NCBI GenBank assembly: GCA_041946685.1
Contig: JBHGAV010000001.1
Location: 82,648 to 146,647, forward strand
Direction: 5' to 3'
DNA length: 64,000 nt
From: JBHGAV01 sp041946685
Lineage (GTDB): Bacteria; Acidobacteriota; Terriglobia; Bryobacterales; Bryobacteraceae
This document shows positions 46,898 through 55,739 of the stretch, piece by piece. The notes under the pieces are model-generated. The model was not told where the DNA came from and searched no databases. It saw nothing but the letters and a program-made list of their open reading frames with translations. Positions within the stretch are counted from its first letter, which is position 1. Every line of letters starts with the position of its first letter. A program made the position numbers and the translations under genes.

Positions 46898-48718
46898 TTA
46901 CTTCACCCTGATCGTCAGCGAGTAGCTGCCGGTCACCACCCAATCCAGCGGAATCGAGGTCTGCTCGAGGGTGGTTTCGCGGGAAGTGACGAAAGACCGG
47001 CTCGCCGAGGGGGAGGCCTGCATGACGTTCAGGACCGACGGCGGAAGGCTGGGTAGGATCTTGTCGTCGTAGTAGACGGTCGAGCCGGCTGAGAGCAGCG
47101 AGGCGTAGACCTTGTTGTTGGCTCGTTCCTGGTTGATCAGCGAGATCGTGCGGCTCAGGTCGATGAACCGGTTGGCGCGTCCCGCGGCGCTCTGCATGCG
47201 GTTGAGTGTGTCCGCATCGCTGAGCAGGATGCGGTACTCTCCCTGTGTCAGGCCGGACGGAATCCGGAACCGCAGTTCCCTCTCCAGGCGCGGTCCGCGG
47301 AAGGGCCGGAGGAAGACCTTGAGGGGAAGCTCATCGCCCGCCATCACTTCGCTCGAAGAGAGCCAGGCGCTTTCGATCGCGGCCACGCGGCGGTCCGGCA
47401 GAAGGTCCACAGTGACGTCCACTCGCCGGAACTTCGGCAAGGCCACCGCGTTCGTGAACAGCCGACTGAAGCGGTCTCCCACCCAGCCCGCCAGAAGGAG
47501 GGACGCGGGGGAAGGCAGTTCGCTGGGGGCTTGCATGGTGGCGAGCGACAGGCTCTGGCCTCCCTCCAATTCCACCGTGCCCCGAAGCCGGTACGTGTTC
47601 TGATCCCCGAACTCATTGACTCCGGAGATGCTGTTGTACAAGGTCGTCATCATCAGGGTCGGGGTGTATTTCTCCTGCACCGCGACGCTGTACTGGAAGC
47701 GCTTCTCGCCCCGAACCGACCCGTCTTCGGCCAGCGACCGCACCGCCACACTGACCGGAATCATTTGCGCTTGTTCTCCAAGCACGCCCAGGGCGGCACT
47801 GTGCCTGTCCTGCCTCAAGGCCCCCACGATCTGGGTGGCGTTGGCGAACTTGTTGGGCTGCAGGCTGGAGGCGAGCGTCATGAGCACCTCGCCCTTGCTC
47901 ATGGGCATGCTCACCGGGCCCAGGTTCAGCAGCGAGTGCCCGAAGGCCAGGACGCGCCGTCCATCGTTGTAAGTCACCGTGCCCTGCCCCGAGACGGTCA
48001 TGTCGCCGGAGACGAGCACCGCCGCCACAAGCTCGCCAGGACGCAGTGAATTCTCCCAACCGGGGGCCGGCTCGGAATCCCGCAGCGCACCGCTGGCTCC
48101 ACCCTGGACCACGGTGAGGCCGAATTGCTGGAACAGCGGAGCCACCTCGCGCAGCACGTTGCTTTCAAAGCCCGAGAAGACCAGCGGCGTCTCGATGGGA
48201 GTCATGACCGCCGCCTGCCCTGCAATGCCGCTCAGCCCTCCGCCGGCAACTTGCACCGGCAATCCTGCTGGGGCCTGCGAGGATTGGGGCCGGGAGTCGT
48301 CAAACAGAGACACCTCCAGCATCAACTCGATCGGAGTGATCCCACAGATCGCGTCCGGAGACAAGACGCTGATCCGTGTCGAGATGGCTCCGGCCAGCTT
48401 GCCGTCGATATACACCGGACTTCCGCTCATCCCTCCCGCGACGTTTGTCCGGACCGCCTTGCCCCCGAGCTTTCCCAGGATGATGTCCTGCTTCGGCCCC
48501 CCGGCGTTCTTGTACAGGCCGATAATCTCGACCGGAATGGGCTCGGGCTCGGTCCCCTGGAATACAGTCCAGGCCACGCCTTGCATGCCGGCCTTGATTT
48601 CGGAGGTTCTCAGGATCTCCACCGTCCCGATTCCCGGCGGCGTCGGGGTGGACTCCTGCCCGTGGCAGAGGAGAGCGAAACACGCGCCAGCAACGCCCAG
48701 CGCCCCCAGGGTCTTCAT
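46898..48718 (-). CDS. SpoIVB-type (S55) serine peptidase domain protein
   Basis: A 606-residue exported protein (signal peptide ~1-20). 'IKAGMQGVAWTVFQGTEPEP' and 'GGMSGSPVYIDGKLAGAIST' match the S55 peptidase domain, with the probable nucleophile Ser98. The conserved histidine block 'VLAFGHSLLNLG' comes later (His261), the opposite order to Bacillus SpoIVB, where the His precedes the Ser. The C-terminal ~300 residues are beta-rich and may bind substrate. No PDZ domain is recognised. It is probably periplasmic, and is translated just before the beta-propeller protein. Confidence 0.82.
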   Translation of the reverse strand: MKTLGALGVAGACFALLCHGQESTPTPPGIGTVEILRTSEIKAGMQGVAWTVFQGTEPEPIPVEIIGLYKNAGGPKQDIILGKLGGKAVRTNVAGGMSGSPVYIDGKLAGAISTRISVLSPDAICGITPIELMLEVSLFDDSRPQSSQAPAGLPVQVAGGGLSGIAGQAAVMTPIETPLVFSGFESNVLREVAPLFQQFGLTVVQGGASGALRDSEPAPGWENSLRPGELVAAVLVSGDMTVSGQGTVTYNDGRRVLAFGHSLLNLGPVSMPMSKGEVLMTLASSLQPNKFANATQIVGALRQDRHSAALGVLGEQAQMIPVSVAVRSLAEDGSVRGEKRFQYSVAVQEKYTPTLMMTTLYNSISGVNEFGDQNTYRLRGTVELEGGQSLSLATMQAPSELPSPASLLLAGWVGDRFSRLFTNAVALPKFRRVDVTVDLLPDRRVAAIESAWLSSSEVMAGDELPLKVFLRPFRGPRLERELRFRIPSGLTQGEYRILLSDADTLNRMQSAAGRANRFIDLSRTISLINQERANNKVYASLLSAGSTVYYDDKILPSLPPSVLNVMQASPSASRSFVTSRETTLEQTSIPLDWVVTGSYSLTIRVK

Positions 48719-48889
48719 CCGAAAATCTCCCTTCGTGGACTAATCTGATTATCCACCAGCTCAGGGCGGCCTCACAATCCCGGCGCGCAGCCGTGACAGG
48801 CGGCCCGTCGTGAAAGCCGCCCGCGGGCGCCAGACGGTGCAGTACCAGCGAGCCAATCCTTTATCCTATTACCTGGTAGCCCGATTCCT

Positions 48890-48913
48890 GGTACTTCCGC
48901 CGCTCGGAGTACC
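48890..48913. promoter_or_regulatory. Inverted repeat GGTACT-N12-AGTACC upstream of the degenerate GGDEF gene
   Basis: GGTACT at 48890-48895 and AGTACC at 48908-48913 are perfect inverted arms, and the inner TCCG/CGG extends the pairing. It lies in the 293-nt gap 48719-49011, about 100 nt before the ATG at 49012. The same half-site AGTACC occurs at 48841-48846, and a 14-bp palindrome of the same arms is found at 59187-59200. The remainder of the gap shows no gene and no clear -35/-10 pair. The NarL-type regulator encoded at 57042 is a candidate binder, by inference only. Confidence 0.4.
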
Positions 48914-49011
48914 TACTCTTGAACGTCGCCTCAAGTTAGACTGACAAAGCTGATACCACAGAGTCTTAGCTAAGAAACGCCGATCGAAGGCATAAGGATT
49001 CGGAGCTTTCT

Positions 49012-51105
49012 ATGTGTCGCAGAGTTCTTGCCTCGCAGGTTCACGCGTTGTTGACTCCGATGGGTTTCGTCACCGTCGGCGCATCACAGATGCTGTGGCT
49101 TGCCTCGCAGAAGTTCGCGCCGGGCCTCGCGCAACTCACGCGGACGGCTTCCCTGGTGCTCCTCCTGGCCGGCTTCCTGGTGGTCCTCCTGATCCCTGTC
49201 CTGCTTGTCGCCGATCTCAGGCGCGCCAGTCGCATCATTCGGCAAGCCACCCGCCAGGCGATAGCCGGGGAGTTGCTCGTCCCGGCCGACAGCGGACAAT
49301 CCGTAGGGTTGAAACCGCTGCCTCCGGCGTATCTTGGTTGGTCGCGGTCCCTCCGGGAATTGGCTGGTTTGTTTCAAGAGTACGGCGAGCTGTTCGGGAA
49401 GCTGATCGACAGGATGCCGGTAGGAGTGGCTCTGCTGGATTCCCAGACCAAGGTCCTGAGCGAGAATCGCCGCTTCCGCCGCATGTTCGGGATTGAGGGC
49501 GGCAGTTTGAGGGGAAGGCGCATACAGGATGTGCTGCCGCCATGTTTCCGGGAGCAGTGGTCTCCGCGCTGCCTGTTCGCCCTGAACTGGTATGGCGAGG
49601 AAACGAGCGAAGTCAGGGACCCGGTTTCGGGCCGGTTGTTCCGCGTCAGCCTCGCGCGACTTGCGGATGGAGGCCAGATGAAGGGCCTGACGGCGCTGGT
49701 CGTTGAGGATTACATCGAGCAGGCCGAAGTGCAGGCGGGCACGGAGGAATTCCACCTGCTTTATAAAGGCATGCTGGAAGGGATCCCGGAGCCGCTCGTC
49801 GTGGTCGGGGTGGACGGCACCGTCAAGGAGATGAACAGCATGGCCTCCGGCCTGCTGGGCTATGACCGGGACGAGGCCCGCGGCTTCACCCTGCTGCAGC
49901 TTCTGGCCGCCGCTCCTGACGGCTCCGCAAACCGGCGGCTGGACGCCTACTTCCTGTCAGGAGACTGGAAGCTGCAGGGATCCATCGTGGAGGCGTCCTT
50001 CCGGCGAAAGGACGGCAGCGAATTCCTCGCCGAAGTGAAGTTGGGCGAGTGGAATCAAGCCAAAGACCGCCTCTTCGTGCTGCGCTTGAGGGGGATTCTC
50101 GAGGAGAAACAGCAGGGGCTGCTGACCAGGGAGACGCTTGAGGCGCTGGAGATGATGTCACTGTGCCAGCCGCCGGAAATGGTATTGCCGCGCCTGGCGC
50201 GGCTGGTCGAACACCAGTTGCCGGGATCGGTCTGCATCCTGATGGTGCGGCGCGCCAACCGGCTCTTTCCCGCCAGCGATGCCGACGTACCAGCGGACCT
50301 TCTGAGATCGATGGAAGGCCTGGAAATGAACACCAACGAAGCACCGTGCGTGGTGGCCGCCTCCGAGGCAAGGATTGTGGTGGCGCCGGACATCTCGCAA
50401 TCGCCCATGCGGGAGGACATCAGAAATGCGGTCCTGGATCATGGACTGCGTGCGTGTTGGTCAGCGCCGATGTTCTCGCGGGAGGGGCTGGTCGCGGGAG
50501 CGATCACGGTCTACCGCAGGGAGGACGGCGGCCCGGATCGCTGGCAGATCAGGGTGCTCGAGTCGGCCTGTCACTTGGCGTCTCTCAGCTTTGAACAGCA
50601 GCGGATCGAGGGGGAGCTGGCATACCGTGCCCAGCACGACCCCGTGACCGGACTGCCGAACCGGCGACCCTTCGAAGACCGGCTCAGGCTGGCCGTGGCG
50701 GGGGCAAAACGTCATGGACGCCGCTTTGGCGTCATGTCCATGGTGTTGGACGGCTTCCCGAACGGGAACGGCGCCGTTCCCTCCCAGACGGAAGACGAGC
50801 TCTTGCAGGAGTTGGCCAGCAGGCTCCGCGGTTCTCTGCGCGAGACCGATATTGTTGCCAGATGGGGCGGTGATGAGTTCAGGTTCGGCCTTCTGGAGCT
50901 GAAGGATCGCCGCGATGCCGAAACCGTTGCGGGCCGTTTGTTGGGGGTCCTCAAGCAGCCGGTGAAGATAGACGGAAGAAACATCACACCCAATGCCTCG
51001 GTAGGCTTGAGCCTTTATCCGGATGACGGACAGGACGCTGCGGCCCTTTTACTGAGCGCTGACGATGCCAGGTACTCCGCCAAGAGGCGCCAGCCCATCG
51101 GATAG
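49012..51105 (+). CDS. PAS-PAS-GAF-GGDEF protein with degenerate cyclase site and intact I-site (c-di-GMP receptor candidate)
   Basis: A 697-residue membrane-anchored sensor. Two N-terminal hydrophobic segments (~15-35, 45-68) precede two PAS-like domains (~125-235 and ~245-365), a GAF domain (~385-530) and a GGDEF domain (~535-695). The signature GGDEF is present (619-623), and the inhibitory I-site RETD at 610-613 is intact. However, the metal-binding Asp and the Lys of the D-x-D-x-F-K block are replaced ('MVLDGFPNGNG', residues 577-587), and the N-D-x-x-G-H-x-x-G-D stretch is missing. Cyclase activity is therefore unlikely and c-di-GMP binding through the I-site likely. It is paralogous to the gene at 52264. 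Confidence 0.85.
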   Translation: MCRRVLASQVHALLTPMGFVTVGASQMLWLASQKFAPGLAQLTRTASLVLLLAGFLVVLLIPVLLVADLRRASRIIRQATRQAIAGELLVPADSGQSVGLKPLPPAYLGWSRSLRELAGLFQEYGELFGKLIDRMPVGVALLDSQTKVLSENRRFRRMFGIEGGSLRGRRIQDVLPPCFREQWSPRCLFALNWYGEETSEVRDPVSGRLFRVSLARLADGGQMKGLTALVVEDYIEQAEVQAGTEEFHLLYKGMLEGIPEPLVVVGVDGTVKEMNSMASGLLGYDRDEARGFTLLQLLAAAPDGSANRRLDAYFLSGDWKLQGSIVEASFRRKDGSEFLAEVKLGEWNQAKDRLFVLRLRGILEEKQQGLLTRETLEALEMMSLCQPPEMVLPRLARLVEHQLPGSVCILMVRRANRLFPASDADVPADLLRSMEGLEMNTNEAPCVVAASEARIVVAPDISQSPMREDIRNAVLDHGLRACWSAPMFSREGLVAGAITVYRREDGGPDRWQIRVLESACHLASLSFEQQRIEGELAYRAQHDPVTGLPNRRPFEDRLRLAVAGAKRHGRRFGVMSMVLDGFPNGNGAVPSQTEDELLQELASRLRGSLRETDIVARWGGDEFRFGLLELKDRRDAETVAGRLLGVLKQPVKIDGRNITPNASVGLSLYPDDGQDAAALLLSADDARYSAKRRQPIG

Positions 51106-51134
51106 CTGCGGCCTGAGGTGGACGGCGGGGCTCC

Positions 51135-52019
51135 TCATCCCGTCGTGTTGTGCTCGGAGCGCTGTTCCAAGGAATCATCATGCGGAGCGCGGAGCAGCTT
51201 GCGCAGCGCGCTCTTGGCGGGCAGGTGGGATTCGACGTACTCCACTCCTTCCGCCGAGATCGCGAATTCCGAATTGTCCTCGGTCCGGATGTGCCGTTTC
51301 TCTTTCAGAAACCAAATCGTGAACAGGAGGTGCTCGCGAGGGATCGCCATCAGGCTCTCCAGATCGAGAAGGGAGAGTCCCGGCCGGTCGGCGTTGGAGC
51401 GCCGCCGGTTGTACAAGAGACAGAGGATGCCGAATCGCCGGTTCGACTCGGCGTCGACCCCGCTCACGAATTCCTTCAGTTCGAATACCGGCAGCGGCCG
51501 GAGCGACCGCTCCTGGTAGATGCGATCGTACGCCTGCCGCTTCTCGGGGTCCGAAAGCGTCTGATACGCCCGTGTGATCAGCAGGAATTTCTCCGCATCG
51601 CCGGTGTGCGGGTTGTCCGGGTGATAGCGGGCCGCCAGCATTCTGTACACGCGCTGCACGGTTTCCATCTCCGCCGTCGGGCTGATTTGCAGCAACTCGT
51701 AGCAGTCCTCCGGCGTCTCGGCCGGAGCGGCGCGAGTCGCTTCTTCAGCGCCGCCCAGTTCCAGACCGACGATGTACTTCGCCCCACGCCTCTGACAATG
51801 ACGCACTTGGGCAATCGTGCCGATATCGTAGTCGAGAAGCCGCACGAATACTTGTGCTCCGAGACCAAGCGGCTGGTCGGTCTCAATTCGCGCACCGTGC
51901 TCGGACAGGTCCACGCCTCTGGCGCGCGCGAATCGGGCGGAACCCTGTGTGTCTTGCCAGGATAAGGCGACATCACAGTCGATCTTACGCCTGGCGTATT
52001 TCCTTGCTTCGCTTACCAT
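51135..52019 (-). CDS. PilZ-J-domain (DnaJ) fusion protein, candidate c-di-GMP-responsive co-chaperone
   Basis: A 294-residue soluble protein. An N-terminal PilZ domain (~1-95) has both c-di-GMP-binding motifs, RxxxR at residues 6-10 and DxSxxG at 37-42. Residues ~104-168 form a J domain with the Hsp70-activating HPD at 133-135 ('MLAARYHPDNPHTGDAEKFL') and 'AYQTLSDPEKRQAYDRIYQE'. The remaining ~125 residues look like a small winged-helix domain ('LLFTIWFLKEKRHIRTEDNS'). GGAGGAGG eight nt before ATG 52019 fixes the start. It lies between two c-di-GMP-related genes, converging on one and diverging from the other. J domains stimulate DnaK; here c-di-GMP could gate this. Confidence 0.9.
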   Translation of the reverse strand: MVSEARKYARRKIDCDVALSWQDTQGSARFARARGVDLSEHGARIETDQPLGLGAQVFVRLLDYDIGTIAQVRHCQRRGAKYIVGLELGGAEEATRAAPAETPEDCYELLQISPTAEMETVQRVYRMLAARYHPDNPHTGDAEKFLLITRAYQTLSDPEKRQAYDRIYQERSLRPLPVFELKEFVSGVDAESNRRFGILCLLYNRRRSNADRPGLSLLDLESLMAIPREHLLFTIWFLKEKRHIRTEDNSEFAISAEGVEYVESHLPAKSALRKLLRAPHDDSLEQRSEHNTTG

Positions 52020-52263
52020 CGGCGGTACCTCCTCCGAGAAGCGCATATGGCCGAAGCCGATGCGCGCTTAGCCGAGTTTAGGGACATGACCCACCTGAGT
52101 CCAAGAGTACGCCAGTAACGAATTCTACGGCCATGCTCTAGAACCTTTGGGGCATTTCGGAGCATCAATTCCCGGAAACAGGCCGAAGGTACCAGTACGG
52201 TCATGTGGGCCTGATCCATAGCCCCTGCGTGCCGCGCCCGGTACACTGCGTGAAGGTCGCAAG

Positions 52264-55224
52264 ATGACTCCAGTGTTCCGTCCGGCGAGGACCCACCGGT
52301 GGCTCATGCCGTTCAGCATCGTGCTGGGCGGCCTCGCCCTCGGACTCCTGGTCTCCGAGAACGCCCTTTCGATCCTGAGCGCTGCTCCCTCCACCCACTT
52401 CACGGTCGGGGTTGTCACTGTTCTGGCCCTTCTGCTTCTCTACGTCTGGTTCTTGCTGCGCGATCGCGACTCTGGACATCGGAGCGGCGGAACCCCAAGG
52501 CCGGCGGACTGGATGGACCAGCCAGCCCGTCCGCCCGCCCGCTCCCAGTCCGAAGAAGCCGCGCTGTCCAAGTTGCTGGACAGTCTTGCCGTTGGCGTGG
52601 CTCTGACCAGCCGCGGGGCGGTCGTTCATTCCGCCAATCCGCACTTCTGTCGTCTGTTCGCGCTGGATCCGGATGCCGTCACGGGGAAGCAACTTCACAG
52701 CCTGGTGCCGCCGGCGCTGGCGCGGCGGTGGTCCGTTCAGATCATGCAGGCGGCTCACCGGGGATCGGATCCGCCGGTCGAGACAAAGGATCCTTCCTCG
52801 GGGCGCACCCTGCTAACGAGAGTTGACCGGATCCGGCCCGGCGATGGCGAGGAGGCGTTGCTGGCGCTGTTCGTGGAGGATCTCACGGAACAAGCTGAGG
52901 GAGGGGCATACCGTCTCGACTCGAGTGAACTCCGGGAGGTGGTGCTGGACAACATCACCGAGGCAGTCCTCGTTGTCGGACCGGACGGCGTCATCAAGGA
53001 CTTGAACCGCGCCGCCGTCGAGATGCTTGGCTACCAGAGAGGGCAGGCGCTGGAAATGCAATTGGCACAACTCCTGCCTCCCGGCTCGGCCGAAGACCCC
53101 GGGCACCGCTTGGACTCCTACCTGCTTTCGGGCGACTGGAAGTTGCAGGACAGCCGTCTGGAGGCTGTTCTGGTACGTGCGGATGGTAGCACCTTTTCCG
53201 CAGAGGTCCGTCTGGGCGAGTTGAGAAGGGGAGGGAGCCGCCTGGTCTTGATGAGCTTGCGCGACATCACAGGCGAGCAGCAGACGGAGTTGCTGAACCG
53301 CGAGCGGCTCACGGTAGTGGAGATGATCTCAAGGCATCAGCCCCTGGAGGAGGTGCTGGCAAAACTGGCCCGGATGATTGATCACCAAGTGCAAGGCTCA
53401 TGCTGCGCGCTCATGCTACGCCAGGGAGACCGGCTTTCCCCCGTCGCCGCTCCGGACCTTCCCGCTGATTTCACGGCCTGCCTGCGGGATCTTTCCGCCG
53501 ACTCCGCCCGGACCTCCTGCGCCGAGGTGCTGGCGACCGGCGCAACCAGCGTCGTCGCGGATATCGCGGCCAGTGCCATGCGGGAGGACCTTCGCACTGC
53601 CGCATTGCGGAACGGACTGCGAGCTTGCTGGTCTGCCCCGATCGTATCCAGCGAGGGGATGGTCGTCGGCACCATCGCCGTCTACCTGAATCGGCCGCAG
53701 GAGCCAACCCGCGGCCAATTGGAGCTCTTGGAGGCAGCGGGCCGGCTGGCGTCGGTCTGCCTCGAGCAGCACGAGCTGACCAGGCAACTGGCTCACAGAG
53801 CCCACCATGATCCTTTGACCGGTCTGCCGAACCGCGCCTCCTTCGAAGACCACGCAAAACGCGCCATTGCCGGAGCCCGCCGCAGCGGACGTCCACTCGG
53901 CATCCTCTCTATCGACCTGGACCGCTTCAAGTTTGTCAACGACAGCCTGGGACACGCCGCAGGTGACAGGGTGCTGTGTGAAGTGTCACGCAGGCTGGAA
54001 GAATGCCTGCGGGGAAACGACATCGTGGCACGATGGGGAGGCGATGAATTCCTGGTGGGGCTCTCCGACTTGAGGGATCGTCAGGATGCCATTAGGGTTG
54101 CCGCCAAGCTAACCGAGGCGTTGCGGCCGCCCGTGGAGGTCGATGGCCATTCGATCTCGATCAGCGCCACCATTGGGGTCAGCCTCTACCCGGACGACGG
54201 AGAGGATCTGGAGTCCCTCATGCGCAACGCGGACAGGGCCATGTACTCCGCCAAGTCGGCAGGGCGGAACGGCTTCCAGTACTACACCCCTGAGCTGGGA
54301 GAGAAGTCGAGCCACCGGGCGGAACTGGAGAACGAATTGGGCCATGCCCTCGAGAGGCGGGAACTACTGCTCCACTACCAGCCCCAGTTCGATCTGAGGA
54401 CCGGAAGTCTCGCGGGCGTGGAGGCCTTGCTCCGGTGGCAGCATCCGAGCCTCGGCCTTGTGCCTCCCGCCGAGTTCATCCCGATCGCCGAAGACAGCGG
54501 CCTGATTGTGCCCATCGGCGCCTGGGTGTTGCGGGAAGCCTGCCGGCAGGTCCGGCAGCTCGATGCCGCCGGCTGCGGTCCGGTCCGGGTCTCGGCCAAT
54601 GTCTCCAGCCTTCAGTTCGCGCGTCCGGAGTTCGTGGAGCTGGTCGAAGAAGCCCTGCGGGAGACGGGAATCCAGCCCAGCCTCCTGGAACTGGAGCTGA
54701 CCGAGAGCTTGGTCATGCAGGATTTCGCGCAGTCGTCCTCACGAATCGCCGAGCTTCGCAAGCTTGGCGTTCAGGTCTCGATCGACGACTTCGGCACGGG
54801 ATACTCCTCCTTGAGCTATCTGCAACGGCTTCCCATCGATAACCTGAAAATCGACAAGAGCTTCATCCAGGAACTCGGAGACTCTAAGACCGGGCTGATG
54901 CTCGTCCAGTCGATTGTGGGACTGGCCCAAAGCCTGAACATGGTAGCGACTGCGGAGGGTGTTGAGTCGGTCGCGCAATTGTCGGAGTCGGAAGCGGCGG
55001 GTTGCGACCGCGTTCAAGGCTACCTCTTCGGGATGCCCCTTCCCGCCGACCGTCTTCCCGCCCTTGTGGCCAAGTCTCCCAAGATCCTGCGGCCGCGTTT
55101 CCTCGAAATGATGCCGCAGGCCAGGAGCCCCTGCTGGCGAGCCAGGCCGCGGTTGCGACCGGTGATCGGCCCTTCCGCGCCCTCCTCGGAACGTCTCCGG
55201 GCGATCCTCGCAGTCACAAAGTGA
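52264..55224 (+). CDS. PAS-GAF-GGDEF-EAL bifunctional c-di-GMP enzyme
   Basis: A 986-residue protein. Two N-terminal hydrophobic helices (~15-33, 47-66) precede two PAS-like domains (~95-220, 230-345), a GAF domain (~365-505), GGDEF (~520-690) and EAL (~700-955). GGDEF is complete ('SIDLDRFKFVNDSLGH', 'RWGGDEFLVG'), with I-site RGND. EAL is complete: 'VEALLRW', 'NVSSLQF', 'ELTESLVM', 'DDFGTGYSSL', 'LKIDKSFI', 'ATAEGVES' and 'VQGYLFG'. It may therefore both make and degrade c-di-GMP, with the balance set by the sensory part. It diverges from the PilZ-J gene across a 244-nt gap that includes GGTACC-AGTACGG (52189-52200). Confidence 0.94.
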   Translation: MTPVFRPARTHRWLMPFSIVLGGLALGLLVSENALSILSAAPSTHFTVGVVTVLALLLLYVWFLLRDRDSGHRSGGTPRPADWMDQPARPPARSQSEEAALSKLLDSLAVGVALTSRGAVVHSANPHFCRLFALDPDAVTGKQLHSLVPPALARRWSVQIMQAAHRGSDPPVETKDPSSGRTLLTRVDRIRPGDGEEALLALFVEDLTEQAEGGAYRLDSSELREVVLDNITEAVLVVGPDGVIKDLNRAAVEMLGYQRGQALEMQLAQLLPPGSAEDPGHRLDSYLLSGDWKLQDSRLEAVLVRADGSTFSAEVRLGELRRGGSRLVLMSLRDITGEQQTELLNRERLTVVEMISRHQPLEEVLAKLARMIDHQVQGSCCALMLRQGDRLSPVAAPDLPADFTACLRDLSADSARTSCAEVLATGATSVVADIAASAMREDLRTAALRNGLRACWSAPIVSSEGMVVGTIAVYLNRPQEPTRGQLELLEAAGRLASVCLEQHELTRQLAHRAHHDPLTGLPNRASFEDHAKRAIAGARRSGRPLGILSIDLDRFKFVNDSLGHAAGDRVLCEVSRRLEECLRGNDIVARWGGDEFLVGLSDLRDRQDAIRVAAKLTEALRPPVEVDGHSISISATIGVSLYPDDGEDLESLMRNADRAMYSAKSAGRNGFQYYTPELGEKSSHRAELENELGHALERRELLLHYQPQFDLRTGSLAGVEALLRWQHPSLGLVPPAEFIPIAEDSGLIVPIGAWVLREACRQVRQLDAAGCGPVRVSANVSSLQFARPEFVELVEEALRETGIQPSLLELELTESLVMQDFAQSSSRIAELRKLGVQVSIDDFGTGYSSLSYLQRLPIDNLKIDKSFIQELGDSKTGLMLVQSIVGLAQSLNMVATAEGVESVAQLSESEAAGCDRVQGYLFGMPLPADRLPALVAKSPKILRPRFLEMMPQARSPCWRARPRLRPVIGPSAPSSERLRAILAVTK

Positions 55225-55260
55225 CGGGCTGCGGCGGGGTGTGGTAGAGTTCATGGGAGT

Positions 55261-55731
55261 ATGGCATCCCGAAGTGTCAACAAAGTAATCCTTGTGGGAA
55301 ATCTCGGCAGGGATGCCGAGACTCGCTTCACCCCCAGCGGCGCCGCCCGCACCACCTTCTCAGTCGCCACCAGTCGTCGATGGAAGGACCAGCAGACCGG
55401 CGAGTGGAAGGAAGAGACGGACTGGCACAACGTCGTCCTGTGGCGCCAGGAGAACCTGGGCAACTACCTGACCAAGGGGAAACAGGTTTACGTCGAGGGC
55501 CGCCTCCAAACCCGGAGTTACGAGGACAAGGACAACAAGAAGGTGTACACCACCGAGGTCGTCGCCGAAGACGTGATCCTCCTCGGTGGACGCGGAGCCG
55601 ATGCCGGGGGCCCGGAGGAATCTCGTTCCCAGGCTGCTCCCGCGCCGCGCGGCTCGCAGCGTTCCGCGCCCCGCGCCGCGGAGGAACCACCCTCCGATTT
55701 CGGCGCCACCGACGACGACGTGCCGTTCTGA
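55261..55731 (+). CDS. ssb: Ssb, single-stranded DNA-binding protein
   Basis: A 156-residue protein with an N-terminal OB-fold ('SVNKVILVGNLGRDAETRFT', 'WHNVVLWRQENLGNYLTKGK', 'VYVEGRLQTRSYEDKDNKK') to residue ~110. A Gly/Ala/Pro-rich linker and the acidic tip 'DDDVPF', which docks replication and repair partners, follow. It starts 36 nt after the GGDEF-EAL gene. Whether it has its own promoter (TAGAGT just upstream) is unclear. Confidence 0.96.
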   Translation: MASRSVNKVILVGNLGRDAETRFTPSGAARTTFSVATSRRWKDQQTGEWKEETDWHNVVLWRQENLGNYLTKGKQVYVEGRLQTRSYEDKDNKKVYTTEVVAEDVILLGGRGADAGGPEESRSQAAPAPRGSQRSAPRAAEEPPSDFGATDDDVPF

Positions 55732-55739
55732 GGCCCTGA

